From positions 1-64,000 of the forward strand of contig CAMCCC010000004.1 of the NCBI GenBank assembly GCA_945873205.1: DNA of 64,000 nucleotides, in the 5' to 3' direction. Below, piece by piece: positions 32,268-40,737 of the stretch. This DNA is from an uncultured bacterium (GTDB lineage: Bacteria; Bacillota; Clostridia; Oscillospirales; Oscillospiraceae). The translations under genes and the position numbers were made by a program. Each line of letters starts with the position of its first letter. Position 1 is the first letter of the stretch. Under the pieces are notes generated by a model. That model saw only the letters and a list, made by a program, of their open reading frames with translations, was not told the origin of the DNA and ran no database searches.

Positions 32268-32993
32268 TCAGTCCTCCGGGATGGGGTACAGCTCCTGATT
32301 GGGGCTGACGCAGAAGAAGGTGGTGCCCAGGCGGCGGTCCGTGTACATGGAGAAGATCTCCCCCTGCTCGTGGTCGGACTGGAACACCACGCTGGGGGCC
32401 ATTTTCCGTTCACCCTGCATCAGCCGCAGCGCCACATCCACACAGGCCTGGCTGGGCACCAGGCTGGCAAAGGCCGCCGTGCCCGCGCTGGCGTATTGCC
32501 CTTTTTGATATACCACGTCAGAGATATTATCGGGAAATTCCGGGGAGTCCACCCGGTTCAGCACCACCTCCCCCACGCAAAGGCGGAAGTCATCGCTGAG
32601 CCAGTCGCTGCCCGCCTCCGCGCAGATCAGCTTTGCCAGCAGATACAGGTCGTCAAAGCTGATCTTGACCTCACCGCTGCCGTTCTGGTCGATGATCTCG
32701 TTGCGGTATTGCTCCGCCTCCCGGCCGGCCTGGGTGTCGCCGGCCACGGCAGCCCTGCCCATTTCTTCCAGATAATAGGCGGCCATGTCCAGCTCCAGCG
32801 TCACCGTGCTGCCGCTGAGCAGGTCAAAGATACTGCCTGTCGCTTCATCCGGCTCCGTCCCGGTATCCTCGTCCATACCGGCGCTCTCCGCCCCGGCATC
32901 CTGGGTGCCGGCGTCCGCGGCCATGGCCTGCACCGGCAGGGAATAGATCAGCAGCAGCGCCGCCAGCAGGGCCAACAGCTGTTTAATATTCAT
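32268..32993 (-). CDS. SleB-like cell wall/cortex hydrolase
   Basis: A secreted 241-residue hydrolase with a signal peptide of about 25 residues (LLALLAALLLIYSLPVQAMA), an acidic linker rich in Gly/Asp/Glu, then the Hydrolase_2 domain: LICAEAGSDWLSDDFRLCVG with the expected catalytic Glu, EVVLNRVDSPEFPDN and the C-terminal LGTTFFCVSPN. The SleB/CwlJ family are lytic enzymes acting on spore cortex. It lacks an N-terminal peptidoglycan-binding domain. As the only SleB-like gene here it is a candidate partner of YpeB (15978), 15 kb away. Confidence 0.82.
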   Translation of the reverse strand: MNIKQLLALLAALLLIYSLPVQAMAADAGTQDAGAESAGMDEDTGTEPDEATGSIFDLLSGSTVTLELDMAAYYLEEMGRAAVAGDTQAGREAEQYRNEIIDQNGSGEVKISFDDLYLLAKLICAEAGSDWLSDDFRLCVGEVVLNRVDSPEFPDNISDVVYQKGQYASAGTAAFASLVPSQACVDVALRLMQGERKMAPSVVFQSDHEQGEIFSMYTDRRLGTTFFCVSPNQELYPIPED

Positions 32994-33215
32994 TGTTGCA
33001 CCTCCCTTGGTTGTGCCTCAAGTATATGCAAGGGCGGCGGAAAAGCCTGTCACATCCTGTTGGGAAATAAGCGAAATGTATGGAAGTCTGCATTGCGGGA
33101 AAATATTCTTCAGTCTATGTTTAAAAATTCTTGCCGGTTTGTTCATTACAAGGTCATAAATACGGGTTATAGTAAGACACGTCAACAGGAGTTATCAAAC
33201 AAAGAGGTCATGTGG

Positions 33216-34640
33216 ATGTTCGTGCCCGGAGACAATGATGTAATCAATACGGATGCGTCTTATAAGACGGGCGAGGCCCAGACGGACAGGGTGAACGGGG
33301 AATACCATTACAAAAACGGTTATACCCAGAAGATTTATTCCGACGCCCACTATGTCCGGGAAGAAGACAGCACCGTCCCCCCCAGGTACTATACGCCCCA
33401 TGAGAAACCGGCCAGGGAACCGAAAGAGCCCAAGACTGCAAAAGAGAGCGGCCGCAGGGTCGGGACCTTTGCCAGGACCCTTTGTCTCTGCCTGGTGTGC
33501 GCCCTGCTGGGCGGCCTGGGCGGCGCGGCATTCGTCGGCTCCCGGATGACAGACCGTATGGAAGCCCTGGAACAGAGTGTCTCCCAACTGCAGAACCAGG
33601 CCGCCATCGGCCAGGGCAGTCCTCTGGCAGTGGGCGTGGCCGACGGGGAAGAGGGTACGGTTTCGGCCTCTGCCGTGTATGATATGGCCTGCCAACAGGT
33701 GGTGGGCGTCACCAGCGAGGTGAACTACACCAACTTCTTCGGCATGACCAGCTCCTCCGCAGTCAGCGGTTCCGGCTTTATCGTCTCCGAAAACGGCTAC
33801 ATCATCACCAACTACCATGTGATTGAGTACGCCTATACCGGCGGGCAGGATGTCACGGTGATCCTCCATGACGGCACCCGCTATAACGCCAGCATCATCG
33901 GCGTGGAGAAAAGCAACGATATCGCCGTTTTGAAAATAGATGCCGCAAACCTCTCTGCTGCCGCCTTTGGCGACAGTGACAGCCTCAGCGTGGGCGAAAC
34001 AGTCTACGCCGTGGGCAATCCCCTGGGCGAGCTGGAGTTCTCCATGAGCACCGGCCACGTCAGCGCCCTTGACCGGGCCATCAAGACCGGGGAAAGCACG
34101 GATTCCATCAACATGTTCCAGATTGACGCCGCTGTCAACTCCGGCAATTCCGGCGGCCCTGTGTATAATACCAGGGGCGAAGTGATTGGCGTGGTGACCG
34201 CGAAATACAGTGACACCGGCGTGGAAGGCATTGGCTTTGCCATCCCCATCAACGATGCTTCCAGCATCGCCCACGACCTGGTGACCAAGGGATATGTCAC
34301 CGGCAAGGCCTATCTGGGCGTGCGGCTGGATGAGCGCTACAATTCCCTGTACAGCCAGTATTATGGCATGCCCCTCGGGGCCTATGTCTACTCGGTGGAC
34401 GCCGGCAGCAGCGCCGAAGCGGCGGGCATACAGCCCGGGGATATCATCACCCGCCTTGGCGACGCGGAGATCAGCAGCTATGACGATCTGCGCACCGCTG
34501 TGAAGCACTTCTCCGCCGGGGACACCGCGGACCTCACCCTTTACCGCGCGGGCGAGAGCATGACCCTCAGCATCACTTTCGGCGAGCTGAAGCCGGATTC
34601 CACCTCCGACAGCCCGGCCAAGCTGACTCCCGCCGGTTGA
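33216..34640 (+). CDS. HtrA/DegP-like membrane-anchored serine protease with PDZ domain
   Basis: A 474-residue protease. A cytoplasmic N-terminus of about 80 charged residues precedes one transmembrane helix (LCLCLVCALLGGLGGAAFVG, about 89-108). The trypsin-like domain follows with His201 (TNYHVIEYA), Asp235 (NDIAVLKID) and Ser312 (NSGNSGGPVYN), then a C-terminal PDZ domain (about 365-455) with IQPGDIITRLGD. It degrades misfolded envelope proteins. ATG 33216 is chosen because AAAGAGGT is seven bases upstream; ATG 33210 is too close. TATAGT at 33168-33173 is a possible -10 box. Confidence 0.9.
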   Translation: MFVPGDNDVINTDASYKTGEAQTDRVNGEYHYKNGYTQKIYSDAHYVREEDSTVPPRYYTPHEKPAREPKEPKTAKESGRRVGTFARTLCLCLVCALLGGLGGAAFVGSRMTDRMEALEQSVSQLQNQAAIGQGSPLAVGVADGEEGTVSASAVYDMACQQVVGVTSEVNYTNFFGMTSSSAVSGSGFIVSENGYIITNYHVIEYAYTGGQDVTVILHDGTRYNASIIGVEKSNDIAVLKIDAANLSAAAFGDSDSLSVGETVYAVGNPLGELEFSMSTGHVSALDRAIKTGESTDSINMFQIDAAVNSGNSGGPVYNTRGEVIGVVTAKYSDTGVEGIGFAIPINDASSIAHDLVTKGYVTGKAYLGVRLDERYNSLYSQYYGMPLGAYVYSVDAGSSAEAAGIQPGDIITRLGDAEISSYDDLRTAVKHFSAGDTADLTLYRAGESMTLSITFGELKPDSTSDSPAKLTPAG

Positions 34641-34702
34641 GGTCCCTCTTCATTTGCTACTTTTCTACTCCTATAAATCCTCTCTTTTCTCCCAAACGAA
34701 GG

Positions 34703-34734
34703 GCCGCACAGCTTGCTGTGCGGTTCTTTGTTTT
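34703..34734 (+). terminator. terminator after HtrA gene
   Basis: GCCGCACAGC-TT-GCTGTGCGG stem followed by TTCTTTGTTTT. Confidence 0.8.
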
Positions 34735-34783
34735 CCCGCGGGAGAAAAATCGGAAGGGAATTTTGACAGATAATAAATAATAC

Positions 34784-34812
34784 TTGAAAAAACTGCCGAT
34801 GCGGGTTAATAT
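34784..34812 (+). promoter_or_regulatory. promoter of zinc-ribbon gene
   Basis: TTGAAA (34784-34789), 17-base spacer, TAATAT (34807-34812). Confidence 0.65.
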
Positions 34813-34841
34813 GTTGACATTAGCAAAAAGGAGGACTGCAT

Positions 34842-35087
34842 ATGAAATGCCCCCGCTGCGGAAGCGAGCTGTCTACCGACGCTCACCGCAAGTACAACCT
34901 GCAGATGTGCTACAATTGCGGTTACATGGAAGGCCGTTACTTTGGCGGCGACGCCAAGAAGGGCTTCACCAATTTTGAGCACATGAAGACCCTGAACATG
35001 AACGAGCTGGCCGTTTTCCTCTCCGATGGTATCGGTGTGGATAAGGCCAAGGTGAGTGCCTGGCTCTGCGACGTACATAATACCTGA
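34842..35087 (+). CDS. small zinc-ribbon protein, 81 aa
   Basis: An 81-residue soluble protein. CPRCGSEL near the N-terminus and CYNCGYMEG 25 residues later give four cysteines in a likely zinc ribbon. The second half (FEHMKTLNMNELAVFLSDGI) is helical and ends in a Trp/Cys/His segment, AWLCDVHNT. No known family is certain. It stands alone with its own promoter, AGGAGG ribosome site and strong terminator, so it is likely well expressed. A nucleic-acid or protein-binding role is a guess. Confidence 0.75.
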   Translation: MKCPRCGSELSTDAHRKYNLQMCYNCGYMEGRYFGGDAKKGFTNFEHMKTLNMNELAVFLSDGIGVDKAKVSAWLCDVHNT

Positions 35088-35098
35088 GCCGGAATGAA

Positions 35099-35140
35099 AC
35101 AGCCGCCCCCTGCAAAATGCAGGGGGCGGCTGTTTTGCTT
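35099..35140. terminator. strong terminator
   Basis: A 16-bp stem, AACAGCCGCCCCCTGC with its complement, then TTTTGCTTG. It lies between the zinc-ribbon gene and the convergent lysR. Confidence 0.9.
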
Positions 35141-35169
35141 GTTTGTTCAGCGTTCCGGCGAAGGCGCCA

Positions 35170-36042
35170 TCAGAAAAGGGAAGTGAAGGCCGTTACCCCC
35201 GGGTTCTGGCAGCCCTCGGAGTAGATGATCACCGTCCGGGCCTTTGCGTGAAAGCCCTGGATTCTGCGCAGTACCACCCCGTTCAGGCCCCATCTTGCCA
35301 TGCTCCTCGGCACAATGCTGATCCCCAGCCCGGACCGAATGATCAGCGTCAGGCTGTAAAAGTCATCCGCGTAAATCCGCTTGTTGTTGCCCAGCCCCAT
35401 GTTGAAATACATCCCGGCGATCTGGCTGGCGGAGGACCGGTTATCCTGCGCCCGGTTCACAACGATGGGAAGCCCTTTCAGGTCCCTGGCCCTGATGACC
35501 TTCTGCTTGGCAAGGGGGTGCTCTGCGCTGATCATCAGCATGCAGGGCTCCGTGGACGTGACCTTGCCCACAAGCCCGGGACTGAGCTCAACACCGAAGC
35601 TGCACAGCACAGCCAGATCCAGCTTCCCCAGGACCAGGTCCTTGATCACGCTGGAGTTGCTCCCCAAAGAAAAACTGATCTCAGCCTGGGGGAATTTTTT
35701 GTGGTACTCCCGCACCTGATCGGCAATGCTCCAAAGCTCATAGGCTCCCACATAGCCGATCCGCAGGTCCGTTTCCTGGCCCGAGGCGATTTTTTCCGCC
35801 AGCGCAACGGCATTGTTGTATTGCGTGCTGATCTTCTCGCAGCGCCGGTAAAAGGCTTCGCCTGCCGGGGTGAGCTGTACCCCCCGCTTGCTTCGGACGA
35901 ACAATTCAAAGCCCAGCTCCTGCTCCAGCTGCTTGATCTGCTGGCTTATGGCGGTTTGGGAAATGCAAAGCTCCTCGGCGGCCTTGGTAAAGTTCAGGTT
36001 TCTTGCCGCGGCAATAAAAACGGGTAAACGGTGGATGCTCAT
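35170..36042 (-). CDS. LysR-family transcriptional regulator
   Basis: A 290-residue regulator. The N-terminal helix-turn-helix (FTKAAEELCISQTAISQQIK) and linker helix (LEQELGFELFVRSKRGVQLT) are typical; a periplasmic-binding-like effector domain follows. It is divergent from the flavoprotein gene across 248 bases, the usual arrangement for a LysR regulator controlling its neighbour, so it probably activates the reductase cluster 36291-40369 in response to the substrate. Confidence 0.9.
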   Translation of the reverse strand: MSIHRLPVFIAAARNLNFTKAAEELCISQTAISQQIKQLEQELGFELFVRSKRGVQLTPAGEAFYRRCEKISTQYNNAVALAEKIASGQETDLRIGYVGAYELWSIADQVREYHKKFPQAEISFSLGSNSSVIKDLVLGKLDLAVLCSFGVELSPGLVGKVTSTEPCMLMISAEHPLAKQKVIRARDLKGLPIVVNRAQDNRSSASQIAGMYFNMGLGNNKRIYADDFYSLTLIIRSGLGISIVPRSMARWGLNGVVLRRIQGFHAKARTVIIYSEGCQNPGVTAFTSLF

Positions 36043-36290
36043 AGCGGCTCTCCTTCGTCTAAAGATTCAATAATCAAATTTTATCATAAGATGTACTTAT
36101 GTCAAGATATTAAAATAATATTAGACAAAAAACAGACAAGGGTATAAATTAGTATTAATTTATAACATGTAACAATTATACACTGTATGATTTGTGGAAA
36201 CTTCACAAACAGTGCCTTGCGGTTTTGTTACGATGTCACAAAGGAAGGAAGAAAATCTTCTCAGAAATATGATTACAGGAGGATGGTAAA
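36043..36290. promoter_or_regulatory. lysR/flavoprotein divergent control region
   Basis: An AT-rich region. The lysR promoter is visible on the minus strand: TTGACA (36105-36100), 16-base spacer, TAAAAT (36083-36078). For the plus strand no strong -35 is seen; TATGAT at 36186-36191 is the best -10, consistent with an activator-dependent promoter. Inverted AT-rich stretches around 36140-36180 could hold LysR sites. AGGAGG at 36277-36282 serves the flavoprotein. Confidence 0.55.
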
Positions 36291-38105
36291 ATGGCAAAAT
36301 TCAATCCCGGAACTTACGAGGGCAGCGGCCGCGGCTATGGCGGCAAGCTCTTCGCAAGTGTAACCGTGTCTGAGGATCGCATCGAGCAGGTGAAGATCAC
36401 CCAGCACAAGGAATACAGGGGCATCGGCTGGGGCCTGAACACGACCCCCATGGAGCTGTACCCCGGACTGATCGTGGAGTATCAGTCTCTGAATATCCCC
36501 ACCGTGGTAGGCGCGGACCTGACGGCCGCCGCCATTCTGGAGGCGGTTGCGGCCGCACTGAAGGCTGCCGGCGCCAGCAAGGAGACCCTGGCGGAGATCA
36601 AGGCCGCCCCCGGCCCCAAGGCCCCGGACTATCAGGACGAGGTCAGAACCCTTGACGTGGTGGTCTGCGGCGCCGGCGCCGGCGGGCTTGCCGCCGCCAT
36701 TGAGGCAAAGCTTGCCGGGGCGGAAGTCGTCATCGTTGAAAAGCAGGGGGTCACCGGCGGCTCCACTGCCCGCAGCGGCGGCAAGCTGCTGGGTGCAGGC
36801 ACCAAGTGGCAGAAGAAGCAGGGCCTCATGGACAGCCCGGAGATGGTGTATGATTACCTGATGGAGGTGGGCAACCGCAACGGCGATTTTATGGACAAGT
36901 CCAAAAACCGCTATCTGACCGACCACCTGAACCAGACCCTGGAATGGCTCAACTCCATTGAAGCCACCGTCCTGGGCGACAAGGAGGAAGTGCTGGCCCA
37001 GCCCTGGAAGCCGGAGACGGCTCCCGTGGAAAAGGACGGCGTGTTAAAGACCCATTACGATGTGCTGAATGTGGAGCCCATCCACGTCAGCCTGCAGCCC
37101 TGGCGCGTACATAACTCTCCCGGCGGCGGCGGCCAGACCAACGGCCAGGGCGGCGAGATCTCCACCCCCCTCACCCTGTACTATGAGAACGACCTGCATG
37201 GCGAGATCATCTATAACACCGCCATGGAAAGCCTGCTCACCGATGAGAACGGAACCGTCACCGGCGTGGTCTGCACCCGGGCCAACGGCGCGAAGCTGAC
37301 GCTGTATGCCCGCAAGGGCGTCATCCTGGCCACCGGCGGCTACGGCAGAAACAAGGAGATGGTGGCCCGCTACCCGGTAGCCAACTATTTCAGCAACACC
37401 CCCAAGGGCAACGTGGGCGACGGGCTTGTGGCGGCGGAAAAGATCGGCGCCCTCAACTATGAGCATCCTGCCGTGCAGGTGGTTTATACCAGCCTGACCT
37501 GCGGCATCGGCATCAACGACGAGTCCGGCCTGATCGTGAACGACCGGGGCGAGCGCGTTGTGAACGAGTGGAGCTATCAGTACACCGTCAGCGACGCCAT
37601 CGCCAGAAGCGGCAGCAACTGCGGCTGGTACATCACCAGCGGCAAGGAGCCCTACAGCGGCGTGCAGTTCGGCTATAAGAGCGCCGTGGCCAAAAAGTCC
37701 AAGGACCCCTGCGCTGACAGCATTGAGGGCCTGGCCCAGAAGATGGGCTGCGACCCGGCGGTGCTCCGTGCCACCTATGACCGCTACTGTGAGATGGTTG
37801 CCAAGGGCCATGACGATGACTTCGGCAAGCCTGCGGAGTTCCTCCATCCCATTGAGGGGCCCAAGTTTGCGGCGCTGCGGCTGCACCCCTGCGTCACCGT
37901 CACCTTCGGCGGACTTGAGACGGATATCTCCGCCCGCGTCATGAAGCCGGATGGCAGCGTCATCCCCCACCTGTACGCCGCCGGCGAGGTTGCCGGCACC
38001 GGCATGTACGGCACCCAGTATCCCACCTGCGGCACCTCCATTGGCGGCGCCCTGTTCTTCGGCAGGATTGCCGGCCGCGCCGTAACCAACCAGGCCCTGC
38101 TGTGA
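36291..38105 (+). CDS. FMN-binding/FAD-dependent reductase (fumarate reductase/KSTD-like flavoprotein)
   Basis: A 604-residue cytoplasmic flavoprotein without signal peptide. Residues 1-100 are an FMN-binding domain. From 121 a flavocytochrome-c/fumarate-reductase-type FAD domain follows, with LDVVVCGAGAGGLAAAIEAK and GSTARSGGK. The covalent-flavin threonine of SGAT motifs is absent: the site reads VVGADLTA (Asp76). The C-terminus reads TQYPTCGTSIGGALFFGRIAGR instead of the fumarate-reductase arginine loop, closer to ketosteroid dehydrogenase or enoate reductases. It probably reduces an activated C=C bond. First gene of the cluster with SDR and CoA-transferase. Confidence 0.8.
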   Translation: MAKFNPGTYEGSGRGYGGKLFASVTVSEDRIEQVKITQHKEYRGIGWGLNTTPMELYPGLIVEYQSLNIPTVVGADLTAAAILEAVAAALKAAGASKETLAEIKAAPGPKAPDYQDEVRTLDVVVCGAGAGGLAAAIEAKLAGAEVVIVEKQGVTGGSTARSGGKLLGAGTKWQKKQGLMDSPEMVYDYLMEVGNRNGDFMDKSKNRYLTDHLNQTLEWLNSIEATVLGDKEEVLAQPWKPETAPVEKDGVLKTHYDVLNVEPIHVSLQPWRVHNSPGGGGQTNGQGGEISTPLTLYYENDLHGEIIYNTAMESLLTDENGTVTGVVCTRANGAKLTLYARKGVILATGGYGRNKEMVARYPVANYFSNTPKGNVGDGLVAAEKIGALNYEHPAVQVVYTSLTCGIGINDESGLIVNDRGERVVNEWSYQYTVSDAIARSGSNCGWYITSGKEPYSGVQFGYKSAVAKKSKDPCADSIEGLAQKMGCDPAVLRATYDRYCEMVAKGHDDDFGKPAEFLHPIEGPKFAALRLHPCVTVTFGGLETDISARVMKPDGSVIPHLYAAGEVAGTGMYGTQYPTCGTSIGGALFFGRIAGRAVTNQALL

Positions 38106-38177
38106 TCGGGTTGGAACCGGGGAAAAGGAACAAAAATTTTTAAACGACAGAACACCAGAAGAAGGGAGTAAACAAAA

Positions 38178-38984
38178 ATGCGTTTTGAAGGGAAAGTTGC
38201 CATCGTAACAGGCGCCAGCTCCGGCATTGGCCGGGCCACGGCAAAGCTGTTTGCAGAGGAGGGCGCGATGGTCGTCGCCGCGGCCCGCCGCATGAGCCGG
38301 CTGGAGGAGCTGCGGGATAAGGTAGCAGAGTCCGGCGCTCCCGGCCGCATCCTGCCGGTAAAGACCGACGTCCGTGACCCTGCCCAGATCGAGGCCATGT
38401 TTGACAAGTGCCTGGAGGAGTTCGGTCACCTGGACATTCTGGTGAACAATGCCGGCGTTCTGGACGGTCAGCTCCCCGTGCATCTCACCGATGACGAAGT
38501 GTACGACCTGGTCTATGAGACCAACCAGAAGGCTGTGTTCCTCTGCTGCCGGCGGGCGGTGAAAATCTTCCTGGAGCAGGGCACGCCCGCCAATATCGTC
38601 AACGTGGCCTCCGCCGCCTCCCTCCGGGGCCTGAAGGGCGGCACCATGTACGTCATGACCAAGCACGCGGTTCTGGGCATCACCCGCAACATTTCCGCTT
38701 CTTACTTTGAGCGGGGCATCCGCTGCAACTGCATCGAGCCGGCCAACATCCAGACGGATATCAACAAGGCCTCCAAGGAACTGGGCCTGGGCGTTCTGGA
38801 GTGGAAGCTGCGGGCCGGCAACGCCGCCCCCATGCACACCATCACCAAGCCCGGCGAGAAGAAGCCCATCATGGGCAAGGCGAAGGACTGCGCCAACGCC
38901 ATCGCCTACCTGGCGGACGATGTGGCGGCCCGCTACATCTCCGGCGCGGAGATCAAGGTGGATGCCGGCTGGCTGAATATGTAA
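38178..38984 (+). CDS. SDR oxidoreductase (hydroxysteroid dehydrogenase/BaiA-like)
   Basis: A classical short-chain dehydrogenase of 268 residues. The cofactor motif is TGASSGIG, with NNAG and the catalytic Tyr/Lys in TMYVMTKHAVLG; Ser lies in NVASAASLRG. AARR after the second strand suggests NADP preference. An insertion near residues 205-235 (ELGLGVLEWKLRAG) enlarges the substrate region. It lies 72 bases behind the flavoprotein and 32 before the CoA-transferase. Oxidation of a hydroxyl, possibly on a CoA ester or a ring, is likely; BaiA-type enzymes are an analogy only. Confidence 0.8.
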   Translation: MRFEGKVAIVTGASSGIGRATAKLFAEEGAMVVAAARRMSRLEELRDKVAESGAPGRILPVKTDVRDPAQIEAMFDKCLEEFGHLDILVNNAGVLDGQLPVHLTDDEVYDLVYETNQKAVFLCCRRAVKIFLEQGTPANIVNVASAASLRGLKGGTMYVMTKHAVLGITRNISASYFERGIRCNCIEPANIQTDINKASKELGLGVLEWKLRAGNAAPMHTITKPGEKKPIMGKAKDCANAIAYLADDVAARYISGAEIKVDAGWLNM

Positions 38985-39016
38985 CACAGACTACTATCTG
39001 AAAGGAAGCTTGCAGT

Positions 39017-40369
39017 ATGTCTACCCATTATAAAGATTACTATGGCAATCATTTGCCCTTTGGCCAGTTCCCACAGTTCGGCGTACTTTCCAGCGTGAAG
39101 GTCCTCATGACGGGCACCAACATTGCCGGCCCCTATGCGGCCAGCATGATGGCGGAAATGGGCGCCCAGGTCATCCAGGTGGAAGCACCCACCATGCCCT
39201 GCCAGACCCGCGGCAACTACGGCTATTCCCAGGATCACCGCAACATGTACTCCCTCACCCTCAACACCCGCACCAAGAGAGGCAAACAGGTGCTTGAAAA
39301 GCTGATCGCCTGGGCCGATATCTGGATCGAGTCCGGCCGCCCCGGCGCCTATGCCAAGAGCGGCCTCAGCGACGAGCATATGTGGAAAATCAATGAGAAG
39401 CTGGCCATTGTCCACGTCTCCGGCTACGGCCAGTATGGCCCTGACAAGGATAAGGCAGCCTATGACGTATCCGGCCAGGCCATGGGCGGCTACATGTACA
39501 TGAACGGCACCAGCCCCACCTCCCCTCCGCTGAAGGTAAACCCCTTCCTGTCCGACTATGCCACCGCCTTCAATGCCTGCATCTGCGCCCTGGCCATTCT
39601 CACCAATGCCCGGGCCACCGGCAAGGGCGACAGCGTGGATATCTCCCAGTATGAGACCATGTTCCGTATGCTGGGCAGCTACCCTGCAGAATGGTTCAAC
39701 AAGGGCTATCCCGCCCCCGGTGAGCCTGTGAAGTACCGCACCGGCAACGTAAGCGACATGGCCGCGGGCTTCTCCTTCTATGACTGCAAGGACGGCGGCA
39801 CCATCTTCATCGGCATGGTGGGCGCGGGCAACACCAAGAAGGGCTATCCCCTGGTGGGACTGCCCACCCCCGGTGACGGCACCGATCCCGACTTCCCCGC
39901 CGGCATGACCGGCTCCCTCAAGTCCCTGCCCAGAGGCCAGCGCATTGAGGCCGCCATCACCAAGTTCTGCGCTGAGCGCACCGTGGACGAGGTGGAAGCC
40001 ATCATGAACAAGGCCGGCATCCCCAACCAGAAGGCCTTCGGCCCTGCGGACATTGAGAAGAGCGCCCAGTTCGCCGCCCGCGAGGACATTGCCACCTGGA
40101 AAGACAGCATCTTCGGCGATATGAAGGGCGTGGGCATCACCAACAAGTTCAAGAAGAATCCTGCCCAGATCGTCGCCTCCGCCCCCACCTTTGGTGAGCA
40201 CAGCCGTGAGATTCTCTCCTTCCTGGGCTACAGCGAGGAAGAGATCGACGATATGTACGCCAAGGGCGAGACGGCCACCATGGACGCGCGGGAGACCGCA
40301 GAGCTGTGGCACTTCAAGGATTGGGGCTTCTTCTGGCGGCCGGACCAGGCCCAGCAGCTGGAGCTCTGA
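39017..40369 (+). CDS. class III CoA-transferase, CaiB/BaiF family
   Basis: A 450-residue family III CoA-transferase that moves CoA between carboxylic acids without free ATP. FGVLSSVKVLMTGTNIAGPY, IVHVSGYGQYGP and DSVDISQYETMFRM resemble E. coli CaiB along its length, as does the C-terminal KFKKNPAQIVASAPTFGEHS. The candidate catalytic Asp is in NPFLSDYATAF. The acid activated here is unknown; carnitine-like, aromatic, bile or other acids are possible. Last gene of the rightward cluster. Confidence 0.87.
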   Translation: MSTHYKDYYGNHLPFGQFPQFGVLSSVKVLMTGTNIAGPYAASMMAEMGAQVIQVEAPTMPCQTRGNYGYSQDHRNMYSLTLNTRTKRGKQVLEKLIAWADIWIESGRPGAYAKSGLSDEHMWKINEKLAIVHVSGYGQYGPDKDKAAYDVSGQAMGGYMYMNGTSPTSPPLKVNPFLSDYATAFNACICALAILTNARATGKGDSVDISQYETMFRMLGSYPAEWFNKGYPAPGEPVKYRTGNVSDMAAGFSFYDCKDGGTIFIGMVGAGNTKKGYPLVGLPTPGDGTDPDFPAGMTGSLKSLPRGQRIEAAITKFCAERTVDEVEAIMNKAGIPNQKAFGPADIEKSAQFAAREDIATWKDSIFGDMKGVGITNKFKKNPAQIVASAPTFGEHSREILSFLGYSEEEIDDMYAKGETATMDARETAELWHFKDWGFFWRPDQAQQLEL

Positions 40370-40407
40370 GCAAAGACTGACTGAAATCGTATAATCCCAA
40401 ACAGAAA

Positions 40408-40446
40408 AGGGAGCGGCAGCAAACCGAAAGGAGCTGCCGCTCCTTC
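40408..40446. terminator. terminator after CoA-transferase
   Basis: An 11-bp stem, GGAGCGGCAGC with GCTGCCGCTCC, then TTCATTCC. The minus-strand side has the better T-run. Confidence 0.6.
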
Positions 40447-40496
40447 ATTCCACCACATAGTCAAAAAACCATGCTGCGAGGAAGGAGAACGCTATC

Positions 40497-40657
40497 TCAA
40501 GCCTTCCCCTGGAGGGGAAGGTGCCCAGTGCGCACACTGGGCGGATGAGGTGGAAATCCTTCTTTTTTGACGGAAGTATCTGTTTTTCCCAGTTTTTACT
40601 TGCCACCTCATCAGTCAGCCTGCGGCTGCCAGCTTCCCCTCAAGGGGAAGCCTTTGA
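40497..40657. repeat. palindromic repeat family A, copy 4
   Basis: Same orientation and structure as 4161-4322. The left end palindrome has one change (CTTCCCCTGGAGGGGAAG). The hairpin before the right end reads CAGCCTGCGGCTG. It explains much of the 368-base gap between the convergent CoA-transferase and OYE genes and shows that repeat DNA has entered within this functional cluster. Confidence 0.85.
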
Positions 40658-40664
40658 CCAGCAT

Positions 40665-40703
40665 AAAAAGAACACCGGGGCATTGGCCCCGGTGTTCTTT
40701 TTA
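40665..40703 (-). terminator. terminator of OYE-family gene
   Basis: A 17-bp stem, AAAAAGAACACCGGGGC with its complement, 4-base loop, T-runs on both strands. It lies downstream of the leftward reductase gene. Confidence 0.85.
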
Positions 40704-40737
40704 TGTTATGCCTTGTTTCTGTTGTTTTGCAAAAGAC

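Noticed and set aside
32229-33215. Long N-terminal extension of the HtrA protease through the upstream region
   Set aside because: The frame crosses the bidirectional terminator and is antisense to the cell-wall hydrolase. A ribosome site fixes the start at 33216.
36291-38105. Fumarate reductase supporting anaerobic respiration
   Set aside because: The C-terminal catalytic Arg loop typical of fumarate reductases is not present and there is no export signal or haem domain.
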